Assembly (NCBI GenBank): GCA_025464625.1
Contig: JAOAUZ010000001.1
Location: forward strand, 1-64,000
Length of the DNA: 64,000 nucleotides
Direction of reading: 5' to 3'
From: Rickettsiales bacterium
GTDB lineage: Bacteria > Pseudomonadota > Alphaproteobacteria > Rickettsiales > SXRF01
Shown here piece by piece: positions 35,486 to 42,889 of the stretch. Position numbers and translations under genes: made by a program. The notes under the pieces were generated by a model. That model was not told the origin of the DNA, did not search any database, and was given only the letters and a program-made list of their open reading frames with translations. Each line of letters opens with the position of its first letter. Within the stretch, counting starts at the first letter, position 1.

Positions 35486-36381
35486 TAGTCGAGGAACTCG
35501 TCAAGAAGTTTCGTCTACGCCGAGATGCTGACCTCTCAAAAACCAATTGGCTGCGGGTGGGGGGGTGCGCGGAGTATTTATTCAAGCCAGAAAACACGCA
35601 GGATTTATCAGATTTTTTAAAAGAATTACCGAGTGAAATTCCTGTGACTGTGCTGGGTGTTGGCTCGAATATTATCGTGCGTGATGGCGGGATAGATGGG
35701 GTGGTGGTGCGGCTGGGGCGCGGGTTTGCTCAGTGCCGATTGTTGCCAGATGAATATTATGTTGAAACTGGGGCAGGGATGCTTGACATCAATGTTTCGC
35801 TGTATGCAGCTGAAAATGATGTGGCAGGGTTGGAGTTTTTAAGCGGGATTCCCGGAACTATCGGCGGTGCAGTGCGGATGAATGCGGGTGCTTATGGGTA
35901 TGATATTTCGCAGGTGTTGGTGGAAGCTGAAATTGTAGAGCGGGATGGAACTATACGCCTTCTGAGCAATGCCGAGCTTGGTTTTGTCTATCGTAATAGC
36001 AGCTTGCCAGCAGGCGCAATTGTGACTAGTGCAGTGCTGCGTGGTGAAGCTGGAAAGATGGACGAAATTTCTAAAAAAATCGAAGATATAAGCCGTAAGC
36101 GCGAGGAAACACAGCCGATTCGCACGCGCACAGGGGGCAGCACTTTCAAAAATCCTGAAGGACATAAGGCGTGGGAACTGATTGATAAGGCTGGCTGTAG
36201 GGGACTCACTGTCGGCGGGGCGCAAATGTCAGAGAAGCATTGCAATTTTATGATAAACACAGGAAATGCCACCGCTGCTGGCCTTGAAAATCTTGGTGAA
36301 GAAGTGATAAAACGAGTGTTTGAAAAAACAGGAATTATGCTAGAGTGGGAAATTAAGAGGATAGGGAAGCCCTCACCCTAA
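35482..36381 (+). CDS. murB: UDP-N-acetylenolpyruvoylglucosamine reductase
   Basis: 299 residues, type I MurB. FAD-binding region ([53 protein letters not shown]), then [12 protein letters not shown] and the second-domain [20 protein letters not shown]. It reduces the enolpyruvyl ether to UDP-MurNAc. The last residues (Pro-Ser-Pro) and the TAA stop come from a Family B repeat, so the natural C-terminus may have been replaced. Confidence 0.97.
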   Translation: MIVEELVKKFRLRRDADLSKTNWLRVGGCAEYLFKPENTQDLSDFLKELPSEIPVTVLGVGSNIIVRDGGIDGVVVRLGRGFAQCRLLPDEYYVETGAGMLDINVSLYAAENDVAGLEFLSGIPGTIGGAVRMNAGAYGYDISQVLVEAEIVERDGTIRLLSNAELGFVYRNSSLPAGAIVTSAVLRGEAGKMDEISKKIEDISRKREETQPIRTRTGGSTFKNPEGHKAWELIDKAGCRGLTVGGAQMSEKHCNFMINTGNATAAGLENLGEEVIKRVFEKTGIMLEWEIKRIGKPSP

Positions 36382-36402
36382 CCCTCTCCCAGAGGGAGAG
36401 GG
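36370..36402. repeat. Family B repeat ending murB
   Basis: CCCTCACCCTAACCCTCTCC followed by CAGAGGGAGAGGG. It supplies the last codons and the stop of murB. Confidence 0.9.
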
Positions 36403-36414
36403 AATAAATAGGCA

Positions 36415-36443
36415 TTGAAACAAGCATCAAATGATGCTATTAT
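36415..36443 (+). promoter_or_regulatory. Predicted vapBC promoter with operator in the spacer
   Basis: TTGAAA (36415-36420), 17-bp spacer, TATTAT (36438-36443). The perfect palindrome AGCATCA-AA-TGATGCT (36423-36438) fills the spacer, fitting autoregulation by the VapB-VapC complex. Confidence 0.65.
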
Positions 36444-36469
36444 AGTGCCTGTATAAGGAGATGTGTATT

Positions 36470-36661
36470 ATGAGAACAACTATTGCATTAAGTGATGAAT
36501 TAGTAGCAAAAGCTCAGGCTTTTACAGGAATTAAAGAGAAGTCTTCGTTGGTTGAGGAAGCTCTTATTGCCTTAATAGAGCGTGAGTCAGCTGCGCGCCT
36601 TGCAACGCTTGGTGGAAGTGAGCCAGACTTGCAGCCTATTCCTCGTCGTCCTATAAAATAA
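36470..36661 (+). CDS. vapB: VapB-family antitoxin
   Basis: About 63 residues. RTTIALSDELVAKAQAFTG is the strand-helix DNA-binding start of this VapB group, EKSSLVEEALIALIERE the second helix, and GGSEPDLQPIPRR the toxin-binding tail. The frame opens at 36461, but AAGGAG occupies 36455-36460 right before that, so the ATG at 36470 with 9-nt spacing is the start. The toxin gene follows 15 bp later. Confidence 0.88.
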   Translation: MRTTIALSDELVAKAQAFTGIKEKSSLVEEALIALIERESAARLATLGGSEPDLQPIPRRPIK

Positions 36662-36676
36662 TCCTATAAAAACAAT

Positions 36677-37042
36677 ATGATTTTAGTTGATACATCAATA
36701 TGGATAGAGCATTTCCGAAAAGGAAGTGATGAACTAAAAGAAATACTCGGTGTTGGGCAGGTTTTAATCCATCCTTTTATCATTGGCGAGCTTTCTCTTG
36801 GCAGTTTTCGTAATCGTAAAATTGTTCTGCAAATGCTTGGTGATTTACCAAAATCTGTTATTGCATTGGATGATGAAGTTGCTTCTTTTATTGAAAAACA
36901 CCGTTTGTATGGTTTGGGAATCGGGTATGTGGACGTACATCTTCTAGCATCAGCGATTTTAACAAATGTTCGCATTTGGACAAGAGATAAGAAGTTAAAA
37001 GAAGTGGCAGTAAAGTTGGGATGCTCGTATATTAGGCATTAG
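36677..37042 (+). CDS. vapC: VapC-family PIN-domain ribonuclease toxin
   Basis: 121 residues. The PIN-domain acidic residues are in place: Asp5 in ILVDTSIWIEHF, Glu in IGELSLG, Asp in GYVDVHLLASA and Asp in WTRDKKL. VapC toxins cut tRNA or rRNA; the substrate here is unknown. The final Ile-Arg-His and stop are encoded by an ATTAGGCATTAG repeat that continues to the ddl start. The pair sits between murB and ddl, which are normally adjacent. Confidence 0.9.
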   Translation: MILVDTSIWIEHFRKGSDELKEILGVGQVLIHPFIIGELSLGSFRNRKIVLQMLGDLPKSVIALDDEVASFIEKHRLYGLGIGYVDVHLLASAILTNVRIWTRDKKLKEVAVKLGCSYIRH

Positions 37043-37051
37043 GGATTAGGT
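37031..37051 (+). repeat. ATTAGGCATTAGGGATTAGG repeat before ddl
   Basis: Supplies the vapC stop codon and lies just upstream of TAGGAAATG at the ddl start. Same unit as at 29807-29836. Confidence 0.6.
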
Positions 37052-37056
37052 AGGAA

Positions 37057-37938
37057 ATGACAAAACATGTGGCAGTTCTAAAAGGTGGATGGTCGGCGGA
37101 GCGAGAAGTTTCGCTGAATAGTGGTGCTGCTTGTGCTAAGGCTTTGCGTGAGCTGGGCTATAAGGTGACGGAAATTGACGTGCAGCCAGACATTGCGGAT
37201 GTTTTGAAACAAACAAAACCAGATGTGGTTTTTAACGCGCTGCATGGGCGCTTTGGTGAGGATGGCTGCGTGCAGGGCTTGCTGGAAATTCTGAAAGTCC
37301 CCTACACCCATTCTGGCGTTTTGGCATCATCAGTGGCGATGGATAAGCCGATGGCGAAAGTGGTTTTTGCGGCTGCTGGGCTTAAAGTTCCATTTGGTAA
37401 AATAGTAACTAGCGAAGAATTGCAAAAAGGTGACCCGATGCCTCGCCCTTATGTGGTGAAGCCTGCTAATGAAGGTTCTAGTGTTGGGGTTTATATTATT
37501 AAAGAGGGCAGCAATAATGCTCCGTTTACGCCAAAGCAAAGCTGGTTGGTTGAAGAATATATTGCGGGCAGGGAAATAACCGTTGCTGTGCTGAATGATG
37601 TGCCTCTTGGTGTGACTGAAATCCGCCCAATTTCTGGGTTTTATGATTACGAAAATAAATATACTGATGGTAAAACCGAGCATCTCTGCCCTGCGCCACT
37701 TAGCAAAAATGAATATGAGGCTGTGATGCAGATGGCACTCACGGCTCATCGCGCGCTGGGCTGTCGCGGCTTATCACGCTCGGATTTTCGCTATGACGGC
37801 AAGAATTTTTATATATTGGAGCTTAATACCCAACCCGGTATGACATCACTTTCTCTGTCGCCAGAGATTGCTGCACATGCTGGAATTTCCTTTAATCAAT
37901 TGGTTCAAAAACTAGTTGAGGCAGCGCAGATTGGGTAA
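37057..37938 (+). CDS. ddl: D-alanine-D-alanine ligase
   Basis: 293 residues. VLKGGWSAEREVSLNSG at the N-terminus, HGRFGEDGCVQGLLE, KPANEGSSVGV, the ATP-grasp segment SWLVEEYIAGREITVAVL, and NTQPGMTSLSL with the metal site. It makes the D-Ala-D-Ala used by MurF. It lies between murB (separated by vapBC) and ftsQ, the alphaproteobacterial order. Confidence 0.97.
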   Translation: MTKHVAVLKGGWSAEREVSLNSGAACAKALRELGYKVTEIDVQPDIADVLKQTKPDVVFNALHGRFGEDGCVQGLLEILKVPYTHSGVLASSVAMDKPMAKVVFAAAGLKVPFGKIVTSEELQKGDPMPRPYVVKPANEGSSVGVYIIKEGSNNAPFTPKQSWLVEEYIAGREITVAVLNDVPLGVTEIRPISGFYDYENKYTDGKTEHLCPAPLSKNEYEAVMQMALTAHRALGCRGLSRSDFRYDGKNFYILELNTQPGMTSLSLSPEIAAHAGISFNQLVQKLVEAAQIG

Positions 37939-37945
37939 TGTCTGT

Positions 37946-38024
37946 TGTCATTTCGAGTGACACGAGAAATCTTTGCAGTATATTAAAAACAGTGCAAAGA
38001 TCCCTCGACAAGCTCGGGATGACA
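37946..38024. repeat. Family A palindromic element between ddl and ftsQ
   Basis: TGTCATTTCGAGTGACACG to CAAGCTCGGGATGACA. Confidence 0.85.
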
Positions 38025-38039
38025 AGGATGGTTTAATTT

Positions 38040-38945
38040 ATGGCTAGGAAAAAAGAGGAAAAGTTATCACCGCGCCAGAGGCAATCCAAGAAGTTCATGC
38101 GCGAAAAGGAATTGCAGATAAAGCGTCAGAATTTGCTGCAGAAATTACGAATTTTCGGTGTTGTTTTTCTTCTTATAGTAATAGTTGGTGTTGGGATTTG
38201 GTCTTGGAAAACCAATGCTTTCAGTCGTTTTATGCAGGCTACATCTGATAAAATGTATGGTTTGACTGTGAAGGCTGGATATTCAGTAGAGAATCTATAT
38301 TTAGAGGGGCGCAACCGCACGCCGATGGATGAGATTAATCAAGCTCTTGATATTGATAAAAACTATCCTATTTTGCGTTTAAAATTAGAGGAAGTTCGCG
38401 CTCGACTGGAAAAAATAGAAAGTATAAAATACGCAGCGGTGGAGCGCGCTTTGCCTAATACACTTTATGTGCGGGTGGTGGAGCGTGAACCAGTGGCATT
38501 GTGGCAGCATCAGGGAAAACTCGCTCTGGTTGATGATAATGGTGTGGTGATGAACGGGCTGGATCTTGCCCCTTATAAGTCGCTGCCGTTGATTGTTGGT
38601 GAGGATGCACCAAAACATGTTGTGGAATTGCTGACGCTTCTTGCTGACCAGCCAGACCTTGCCAAGCGTTTTACGGCTGCGGTGTGGGTTGGTGAAAGGC
38701 GGTGGAATATAAAGATGCGCCCTGCCAATGCTGGCGGTGCAGAGGACGGGGCAGAGGATATAGAGGTGCGTTTGCCTGAAAAAGATTCGCTTGGAGCGTG
38801 GAAACAGCTTGCTGAAATGCAAAAAAAACAACAAGTATTGGATCGTGATGTAAAAGTGATTGACTTGCGTATTGACGGAAGGTTGTTTATTAAGTTACCA
38901 GCGAATGAAACAAATAGTAAATCTAGCAACGCGAAAGAAACATAG
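38040..38945 (+). CDS. ftsQ: Cell division protein FtsQ
   Basis: 301 residues. A basic cytoplasmic start, one membrane helix (about 37-57, FGVVFLLIVIVGVGIWSW), then a POTRA domain (VENLYLEGRNRTPMDEINQA; VERALPNTLYVRVVEREP) and the FtsQ beta domain. It is a periplasmic scaffold of the divisome. The ATAG/GTG overlap with ftsA indicates coupling. Confidence 0.95.
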   Translation: MARKKEEKLSPRQRQSKKFMREKELQIKRQNLLQKLRIFGVVFLLIVIVGVGIWSWKTNAFSRFMQATSDKMYGLTVKAGYSVENLYLEGRNRTPMDEINQALDIDKNYPILRLKLEEVRARLEKIESIKYAAVERALPNTLYVRVVEREPVALWQHQGKLALVDDNGVVMNGLDLAPYKSLPLIVGEDAPKHVVELLTLLADQPDLAKRFTAAVWVGERRWNIKMRPANAGGAEDGAEDIEVRLPEKDSLGAWKQLAEMQKKQQVLDRDVKVIDLRIDGRLFIKLPANETNSKSSNAKET

Positions 38946-40219
38946 TGAAACGTAAAAAATCACAGACTCCGCTCAATAAAAGTGGCAATGGTAGCATAGC
39001 TGTTTTGGATATTGGAACAGCTAAGGTTGCTTGCTTCATAGCCTATATTGATTCCGCAGGCGAAATAAAAATAGTCGGCATCGGGCATCAATTGTCCAAG
39101 GGAATCCGTGCTGGCGTGATAACCGATTTTTCTGAGGCAGAAACCTCGATTACCAATGCGGTTCATGCTGCCGAGCAAATGGCGGGTGGCACTGTGGAGA
39201 ATGTTATAGTCAGCCTGTCAGGCGGTAATATGAACTCACGCAATGTGACGGTTGAAATGTCGCTGTTTGGTGAAGAAGTTACCGACCGTGATATTATGGA
39301 TATTATCGAGCAGGCGCGCGCCAGCATTACCCATAACGAACATGAAATTCTACACTCTATTCCTGTGTCATATTATCTTGACGGGGCGAGGGGAATTGTT
39401 GATCCGCGCAAAATGTTTGGTAAAAAACTCGGTGCTGATGTGCATATGATAACGGGGACTGCTGGCGTTATGCATAATCTTTCGCATTGTGTTGGTCGCT
39501 GCCATCTTAATGTTGATGATTATATCGCTGCGCCTTATGCCTCTGCGCTTTCCTGCCTTGAGGAAGATGAAAAACAGCTTGGTGTCACGCTTATTGATAT
39601 GGGCGCGGGAAGCACTAGTTTTTGCATCGTTGCAGGCGGAAAAAATATTTACACGGACTGTGTTCCTATCGGCGGGATGCATGTTACCAATGATATTGCG
39701 CGCGGGCTTTCTACTAGTCTTTCCCATGCAGAACGTTTGAAAACTCTGCATGGCAGCGCGATTGCAACTGCCAGCGATGATCAGGTGATGGTTGATGTTC
39801 CGCCGCTTGGTGAAGAAGATTCTGATGAAACCAACACCATGCCGCGCTCAATGCTGGTTGGGGTGATTCGTCCGCGCATCGAGGAGATTTTTGAGATGAT
39901 TCGCAGCAAAATTGAAATGAGTAATGTGGCTGGCTATGCTGGTAAGCGCGTGGTGCTGACTGGCGGTGCGAGCCAGCTGCTTGGTGTGCGCGAAATGGCA
40001 GCCAATATTCTTGGAAAACAGGTTAGGCTCGGGCGGCCACACGCTCTGCCAGGTCTTGCTGAGTCAGTCAGTGGTCCTGCTTTTGCCACAGCTCTTGGGA
40101 TGTTGGAATATAAAGTTCGTAAACCTCGTGAAGAACAGATGTTCGATGCCCACCGTCATCGTGGCGGGTTGATGGCTGGCTTTGAAAAAATCGTCCACTG
40201 GTTTAAGGATAATTTTTAA
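38945..40219 (+). CDS. ftsA: Cell division protein FtsA
   Basis: 424 residues, GTG start. An actin-like membrane tether for FtsZ: phosphate-1 AVLDIGTAKVACFIA, SHS2 insertion (about 95-175), phosphate-2 LIDMGAGSTSFCIV, VVLTGGASQLLGV, and a C-terminal amphipathic helix GFEKIVHWFKDNF. ftsZ does not follow within 20 kb, which departs from the common ftsQ-ftsA-ftsZ order. Confidence 0.97.
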   Translation: MKRKKSQTPLNKSGNGSIAVLDIGTAKVACFIAYIDSAGEIKIVGIGHQLSKGIRAGVITDFSEAETSITNAVHAAEQMAGGTVENVIVSLSGGNMNSRNVTVEMSLFGEEVTDRDIMDIIEQARASITHNEHEILHSIPVSYYLDGARGIVDPRKMFGKKLGADVHMITGTAGVMHNLSHCVGRCHLNVDDYIAAPYASALSCLEEDEKQLGVTLIDMGAGSTSFCIVAGGKNIYTDCVPIGGMHVTNDIARGLSTSLSHAERLKTLHGSAIATASDDQVMVDVPPLGEEDSDETNTMPRSMLVGVIRPRIEEIFEMIRSKIEMSNVAGYAGKRVVLTGGASQLLGVREMAANILGKQVRLGRPHALPGLAESVSGPAFATALGMLEYKVRKPREEQMFDAHRHRGGLMAGFEKIVHWFKDNF

Positions 40220-40236
40220 TATTCACAGGGAAAGCT

Positions 40237-41427
40237 ATGATTTCCAAAAAATTTTTTGGTGAAAGTACAGTGGATAATAGTCAACGTGTTTTTGACTTGG
40301 TGATGCGCCTGACCTGTATATCGATGTTATTTGTTTTTGCCTATGGTTGGCGCAGATACGCACCTAATTATCAGATAATGGATCAGGCACCTCTTATTGA
40401 ATCGCTAACTCACCTGCCAGATTTGTTGAATTGGTTGGTTTTATTTTTGTGTTCTGCGAGCTTTGTATTTTTATTATTCATTCCCCAAAACCGTATTGCT
40501 GCCCAGATTATCTTGCCTTGCATGATATTTTTTGTATTGCAGGATTTTAATCGGCTGCAGCCATTCGTGTTTATGTATATGTTCCCAATCGTCATTGTCG
40601 CCTTGTTTAAGGAGGTGGGAGAACGTGGGGTAAATGCTTTACGCTTTATGGTCTGCGGGATTTATTTTTGGGCTGGATTTCATAAACTGAATATGTCTTT
40701 TTATATGGGAACTTTCCCTTGGTTCGTTTCTCCTATCTATAAATTATTTGCCAATTACCCATCGCCTGTCATTGATGTTTTATTTGCGGTTATGACCTTT
40801 ATCACCCCTTTCTTTGAAGCATTGATAGGGATATTGCTAATGTTTCCTAAATGGAGGCGTGTGGCAACGTTTATGGCATCTATCATGCTTGCCACTGTGC
40901 TTTTTTGTCTTGGACCATTTGGGCATAATTGGGGGCAGATAGTGTGGCCGTGGAATGTTTATTTATTTTCGCTGGAGTATTTGTTATTTTTTAGTTTTGC
41001 TGGTGATAAAGAAAAGTCACTTCTTTCTGTGCCGATGACGAGGGTTAGTATATTGAGCATTGCCGTTTATGTAGTGGCTCCTGTGCTGGCGATTTTTACA
41101 CATTGGTACGCATATACTGGTTATAAGCTTTATTCTGCCAATATTGTAACTGGTAAAATAATACTTGGCTCCAATGAAACACTGAAAGACGCACCAGATT
41201 ATATTAAGAAAATGGTGAAGCAAAATAATACGATTGGCGTAATTGAATTATTTGGTGCGGAAAGAAGCGGTGCGCCGTATCCTGTGCCGTATGTGTTAAA
41301 AACATCTATAAAGGGATTATGTAAATTTCTGGATAATCCTAAAGATGCGGTGCTTCGTATTAATTATCCACCACCATTTTATAAAATAAAAGGGACGGAT
41401 GAGGATTTGGAACTTTGTCATGACTAG
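40237..41427 (+). CDS. HTTM-like polytopic membrane protein
   Basis: 396 residues with about seven to eight hydrophobic helices between residues 20 and 300 (for example WLVLFLCSASFVFLLFI and YFWAGFHKLNMSFY). The C-terminal 90 residues are soluble. The FWAGFHKLN segment and the adjoining DCC-family gene fit the HTTM/vitamin K-dependent carboxylase-like superfamily, whose bacterial members often pair with DCC thiol oxidoreductases. Enzymatic activity cannot be inferred. It occupies the place after ftsA where ftsZ is expected. Confidence 0.65.
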   Translation: MISKKFFGESTVDNSQRVFDLVMRLTCISMLFVFAYGWRRYAPNYQIMDQAPLIESLTHLPDLLNWLVLFLCSASFVFLLFIPQNRIAAQIILPCMIFFVLQDFNRLQPFVFMYMFPIVIVALFKEVGERGVNALRFMVCGIYFWAGFHKLNMSFYMGTFPWFVSPIYKLFANYPSPVIDVLFAVMTFITPFFEALIGILLMFPKWRRVATFMASIMLATVLFCLGPFGHNWGQIVWPWNVYLFSLEYLLFFSFAGDKEKSLLSVPMTRVSILSIAVYVVAPVLAIFTHWYAYTGYKLYSANIVTGKIILGSNETLKDAPDYIKKMVKQNNTIGVIELFGAERSGAPYPVPYVLKTSIKGLCKFLDNPKDAVLRINYPPPFYKIKGTDEDLELCHD

Positions 41428-41803
41428 CAGCAATTTATCAGGAAATTTTCTTATTTATGATGAGGAGTGTTTTTTCTGCTCAAATTATGTGAGGCTAGTG
41501 AATTTGAAGGAATCTATCGGTGATATAACCCTTGTAAATGCCCGTGATGCAGGAGTTGCCGAGAAGTTTAATATTGACCTGAAATATCTTAATGAAGGTA
41601 TGCTGCTTATCATTAACGGCAATAGATATTATGGTGCGGAAGCAGTTCACCATATAGCTTTGCTATCAACTGCAAGTGGCGTGTTTAATAAAATCAATGC
41701 GACTGTTTTTAAATACCGCTTCCTGTCGCATTTATTTTATCCGCTGCTAAAACTTGGCAGAAAAACCTACCTATTTCTCGCAGGAAAAAAAGAGATCGGT
41801 TAG
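41420..41803 (+). CDS. DCC-family (DUF393) thiol oxidoreductase-like protein
   Basis: About 127 residues. FLIYDEECFFCSNYVRLVN is a variant of the family DxxCxxC start (here E-C-F-F-C). The GAEAVHHIALLS segment and the C-terminal YPLLKLGRKTYLFLAG fit DUF393. The ATG at 41420 overlaps the end of the HTTM-like gene by 8 nt, so the two are coupled. Probably a disulfide-active partner of that membrane protein. Confidence 0.8.
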   Translation: MTSSNLSGNFLIYDEECFFCSNYVRLVNLKESIGDITLVNARDAGVAEKFNIDLKYLNEGMLLIINGNRYYGAEAVHHIALLSTASGVFNKINATVFKYRFLSHLFYPLLKLGRKTYLFLAGKKEIG

Positions 41804-41804
41804 G

Positions 41805-41910
41805 CATACTCGTTTGATTTAAGTTTTCCCCTACGTCATGCTTCGGCTCGTGTATTAGTTATACACTTCGCCTCGCCTTCCTTGGGTAATTCCTTTCTCA
41901 AACAAGTATG
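41805..41910. repeat. Family D inverted-repeat element
   Basis: Arms CATACTCGTTTGA / TCAAACAAGTATG (one mismatch). The core at 41847-41870 matches that at 2389-2412 in 21 of 24 positions, while the arms are unrelated. Confidence 0.65.
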
Positions 41911-42041
41911 GTTATTTGTAACTGTCATATTATTGGAGTTAATTCATTATTTCTTGACAGAGGGTTATTCAAAATATATCAATAATTCTCGATGAGAAAA
42001 TTCATCAAAAATTGTCAACTTAATCCAAGAAGGAGTTACTT

Positions 42042-42284
42042 ATGTTCAATAAATTTTTATTCTCTGCAGCGTTAATCGCTTCAATGTCTGTTTCATCACT
42101 TTCTTTTGCAGCAGAATGCAAAGAAGATAAAGATTGCAAAGACGGCACAGTTTGCATTATGGCTGTTACTCCGCATGAATGTAAAGCTCCACAAGCTGCT
42201 GGTGCTGCTTGTAAGCGCGATGCAGTTTGTGCTTCTAAAAAATGCGATATACCAGCTGGTAAAGATGCAGGTGTTTGCAAATAA
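42042..42284 (+). CDS. Small secreted cysteine-rich protein
   Basis: 80 residues. A signal peptide (residues 1-23, cleavage probably after SFAA) is followed by 57 residues with eight Cys in a CxxxxxC-xxxxxC-like spacing (ECKEDKDCKDGTVC; HECK; ACKRDAVCASKKC; GVCK). The spacing recalls Dickkopf N-terminal-type cysteine-rich domains seen in some secreted bacterial proteins. It should form four disulfides in the periplasm or outside. AAGGAG precedes the ATG; TTGACA at about 41954 is a possible promoter. A terminator follows, so it is a single-gene unit. Confidence 0.8.
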   Translation: MFNKFLFSAALIASMSVSSLSFAAECKEDKDCKDGTVCIMAVTPHECKAPQAAGAACKRDAVCASKKCDIPAGKDAGVCK

Positions 42285-42316
42285 TTTACAGTAATCTGTA
42301 ATTTATAATGTGATAG

Positions 42317-42350
42317 GGCGGGACGGGCTAAGGCTCTCCCGCCTTATTTA
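42317..42350 (+). terminator. Intrinsic terminator after the Cys-rich gene
   Basis: GGCGGGA / TCCCGCC with a 13-nt loop, followed by TTATTTATT. Confidence 0.8.
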
Positions 42351-42386
42351 TTGTGAATATACTCCATCCATAATGCTTGATACAAG

Positions 42387-42470
42387 CCCTCATCTCGGCT
42401 TGCGCCACTCTTCCCCCAGAGGGGGAAGACGCTCATTCCCTCTCCCTCTGGGAGAGGGTTAGGGTGAGGG
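42387..42470. repeat. Composite Family B repeat
   Basis: Starts CCCTCATCTCGGC with CTTCCCCCAGAGGGGGAAG, then the reverse form CCCTCTCCCTCTGGGAGAGG and GGTTAGGGTGAGGG. Located between the Cys-rich gene and tRNA-Leu. Confidence 0.8.
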
Positions 42471-42550
42471 CTAAAGAATTATTGAATTGTTTATAGAAAA
42501 AACACTGGATAAACCAGCTATTCCGCTATATATCCTACACTTCACAATAT

Positions 42551-42637
42551 GCTCGCGTGGCGGAATAGGTAGACGCAAGGGACTTAAAATCCCTCGATCG
42601 CAAGGTTGTGCCGGTTCGAGTCCGGCCGCGAGCACCA
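42551..42637 (+). tRNA. tRNA-Leu(TAA), CCA encoded
   Basis: 87 nt. Acceptor GCTCGCG/CGCGAGC; anticodon stem AGGGA/TCCCT with loop CTTAAAA gives anticodon TAA; a long variable arm (class II) and T arm CCGG-TTCGAGT-CCGG. The 3' ACCA is encoded. A partial split copy of its T-arm lies 58 bp downstream. Confidence 0.95.
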
Positions 42638-42675
42638 TTAGCATAGCCCACTTAGGTGGACTATGCTAATGGTGC
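42632..42675. repeat. Hairpin including the tRNA-Leu 3' end
   Basis: GCACCATTAGCATAG (42632-42646) and CTATGCTAATGGTGC (42661-42675) are exact inverse copies; an inner CCAC-TTAG-GTGG stem continues after one mismatch. The 5' arm starts inside the tRNA (last six bases). Confidence 0.8.
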
Positions 42676-42694
42676 TTTGCAGTGGCGAGAACCG

Positions 42695-42781
42695 CGGTTC
42701 GACAATTTCGTTAGCGTGCTTGCACACATAAGAAATTGCGACGCAGCAAGCTGCAAGCGCAGCGAGTACGTCCGGCCGCGA
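42695..42781 (+). repeat. Split copy of the tRNA-Leu T-arm with 67-nt insert
   Basis: CGGTTCGA (42695-42702) and GTCCGGCCGCGA (42770-42781) repeat the T-arm and acceptor start of tRNA-Leu. The 67-nt insert has CAATTTC/GAAATTG with an inner GTGC-TT-GCAC stem, then a GC-rich GCAGCAAGCTGC palindrome. The break is directly after TTCGA, as in one of the tRNA-Gly copies. Confidence 0.8.
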
Positions 42782-42889
42782 TAAAGAGTTGCAGCTGGTT
42801 CTAAATTTCCAAAGTTAATTGACACAAATTTTTGAGACTTGATAGCAAATGTTTAACTGTTACATTGAGATGAATGGTTCTAGCTATTA

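Noticed and set aside
41805-41910. Simple intrinsic terminator after the DCC gene
   Set aside because: It has a long complex inverted repeat without a T-run and shares its core with other elements, so it is listed as a repeat.
42487-42669. Open frame of 60 codons over tRNA-Leu
   Set aside because: It overlaps the tRNA gene and has no coding character.
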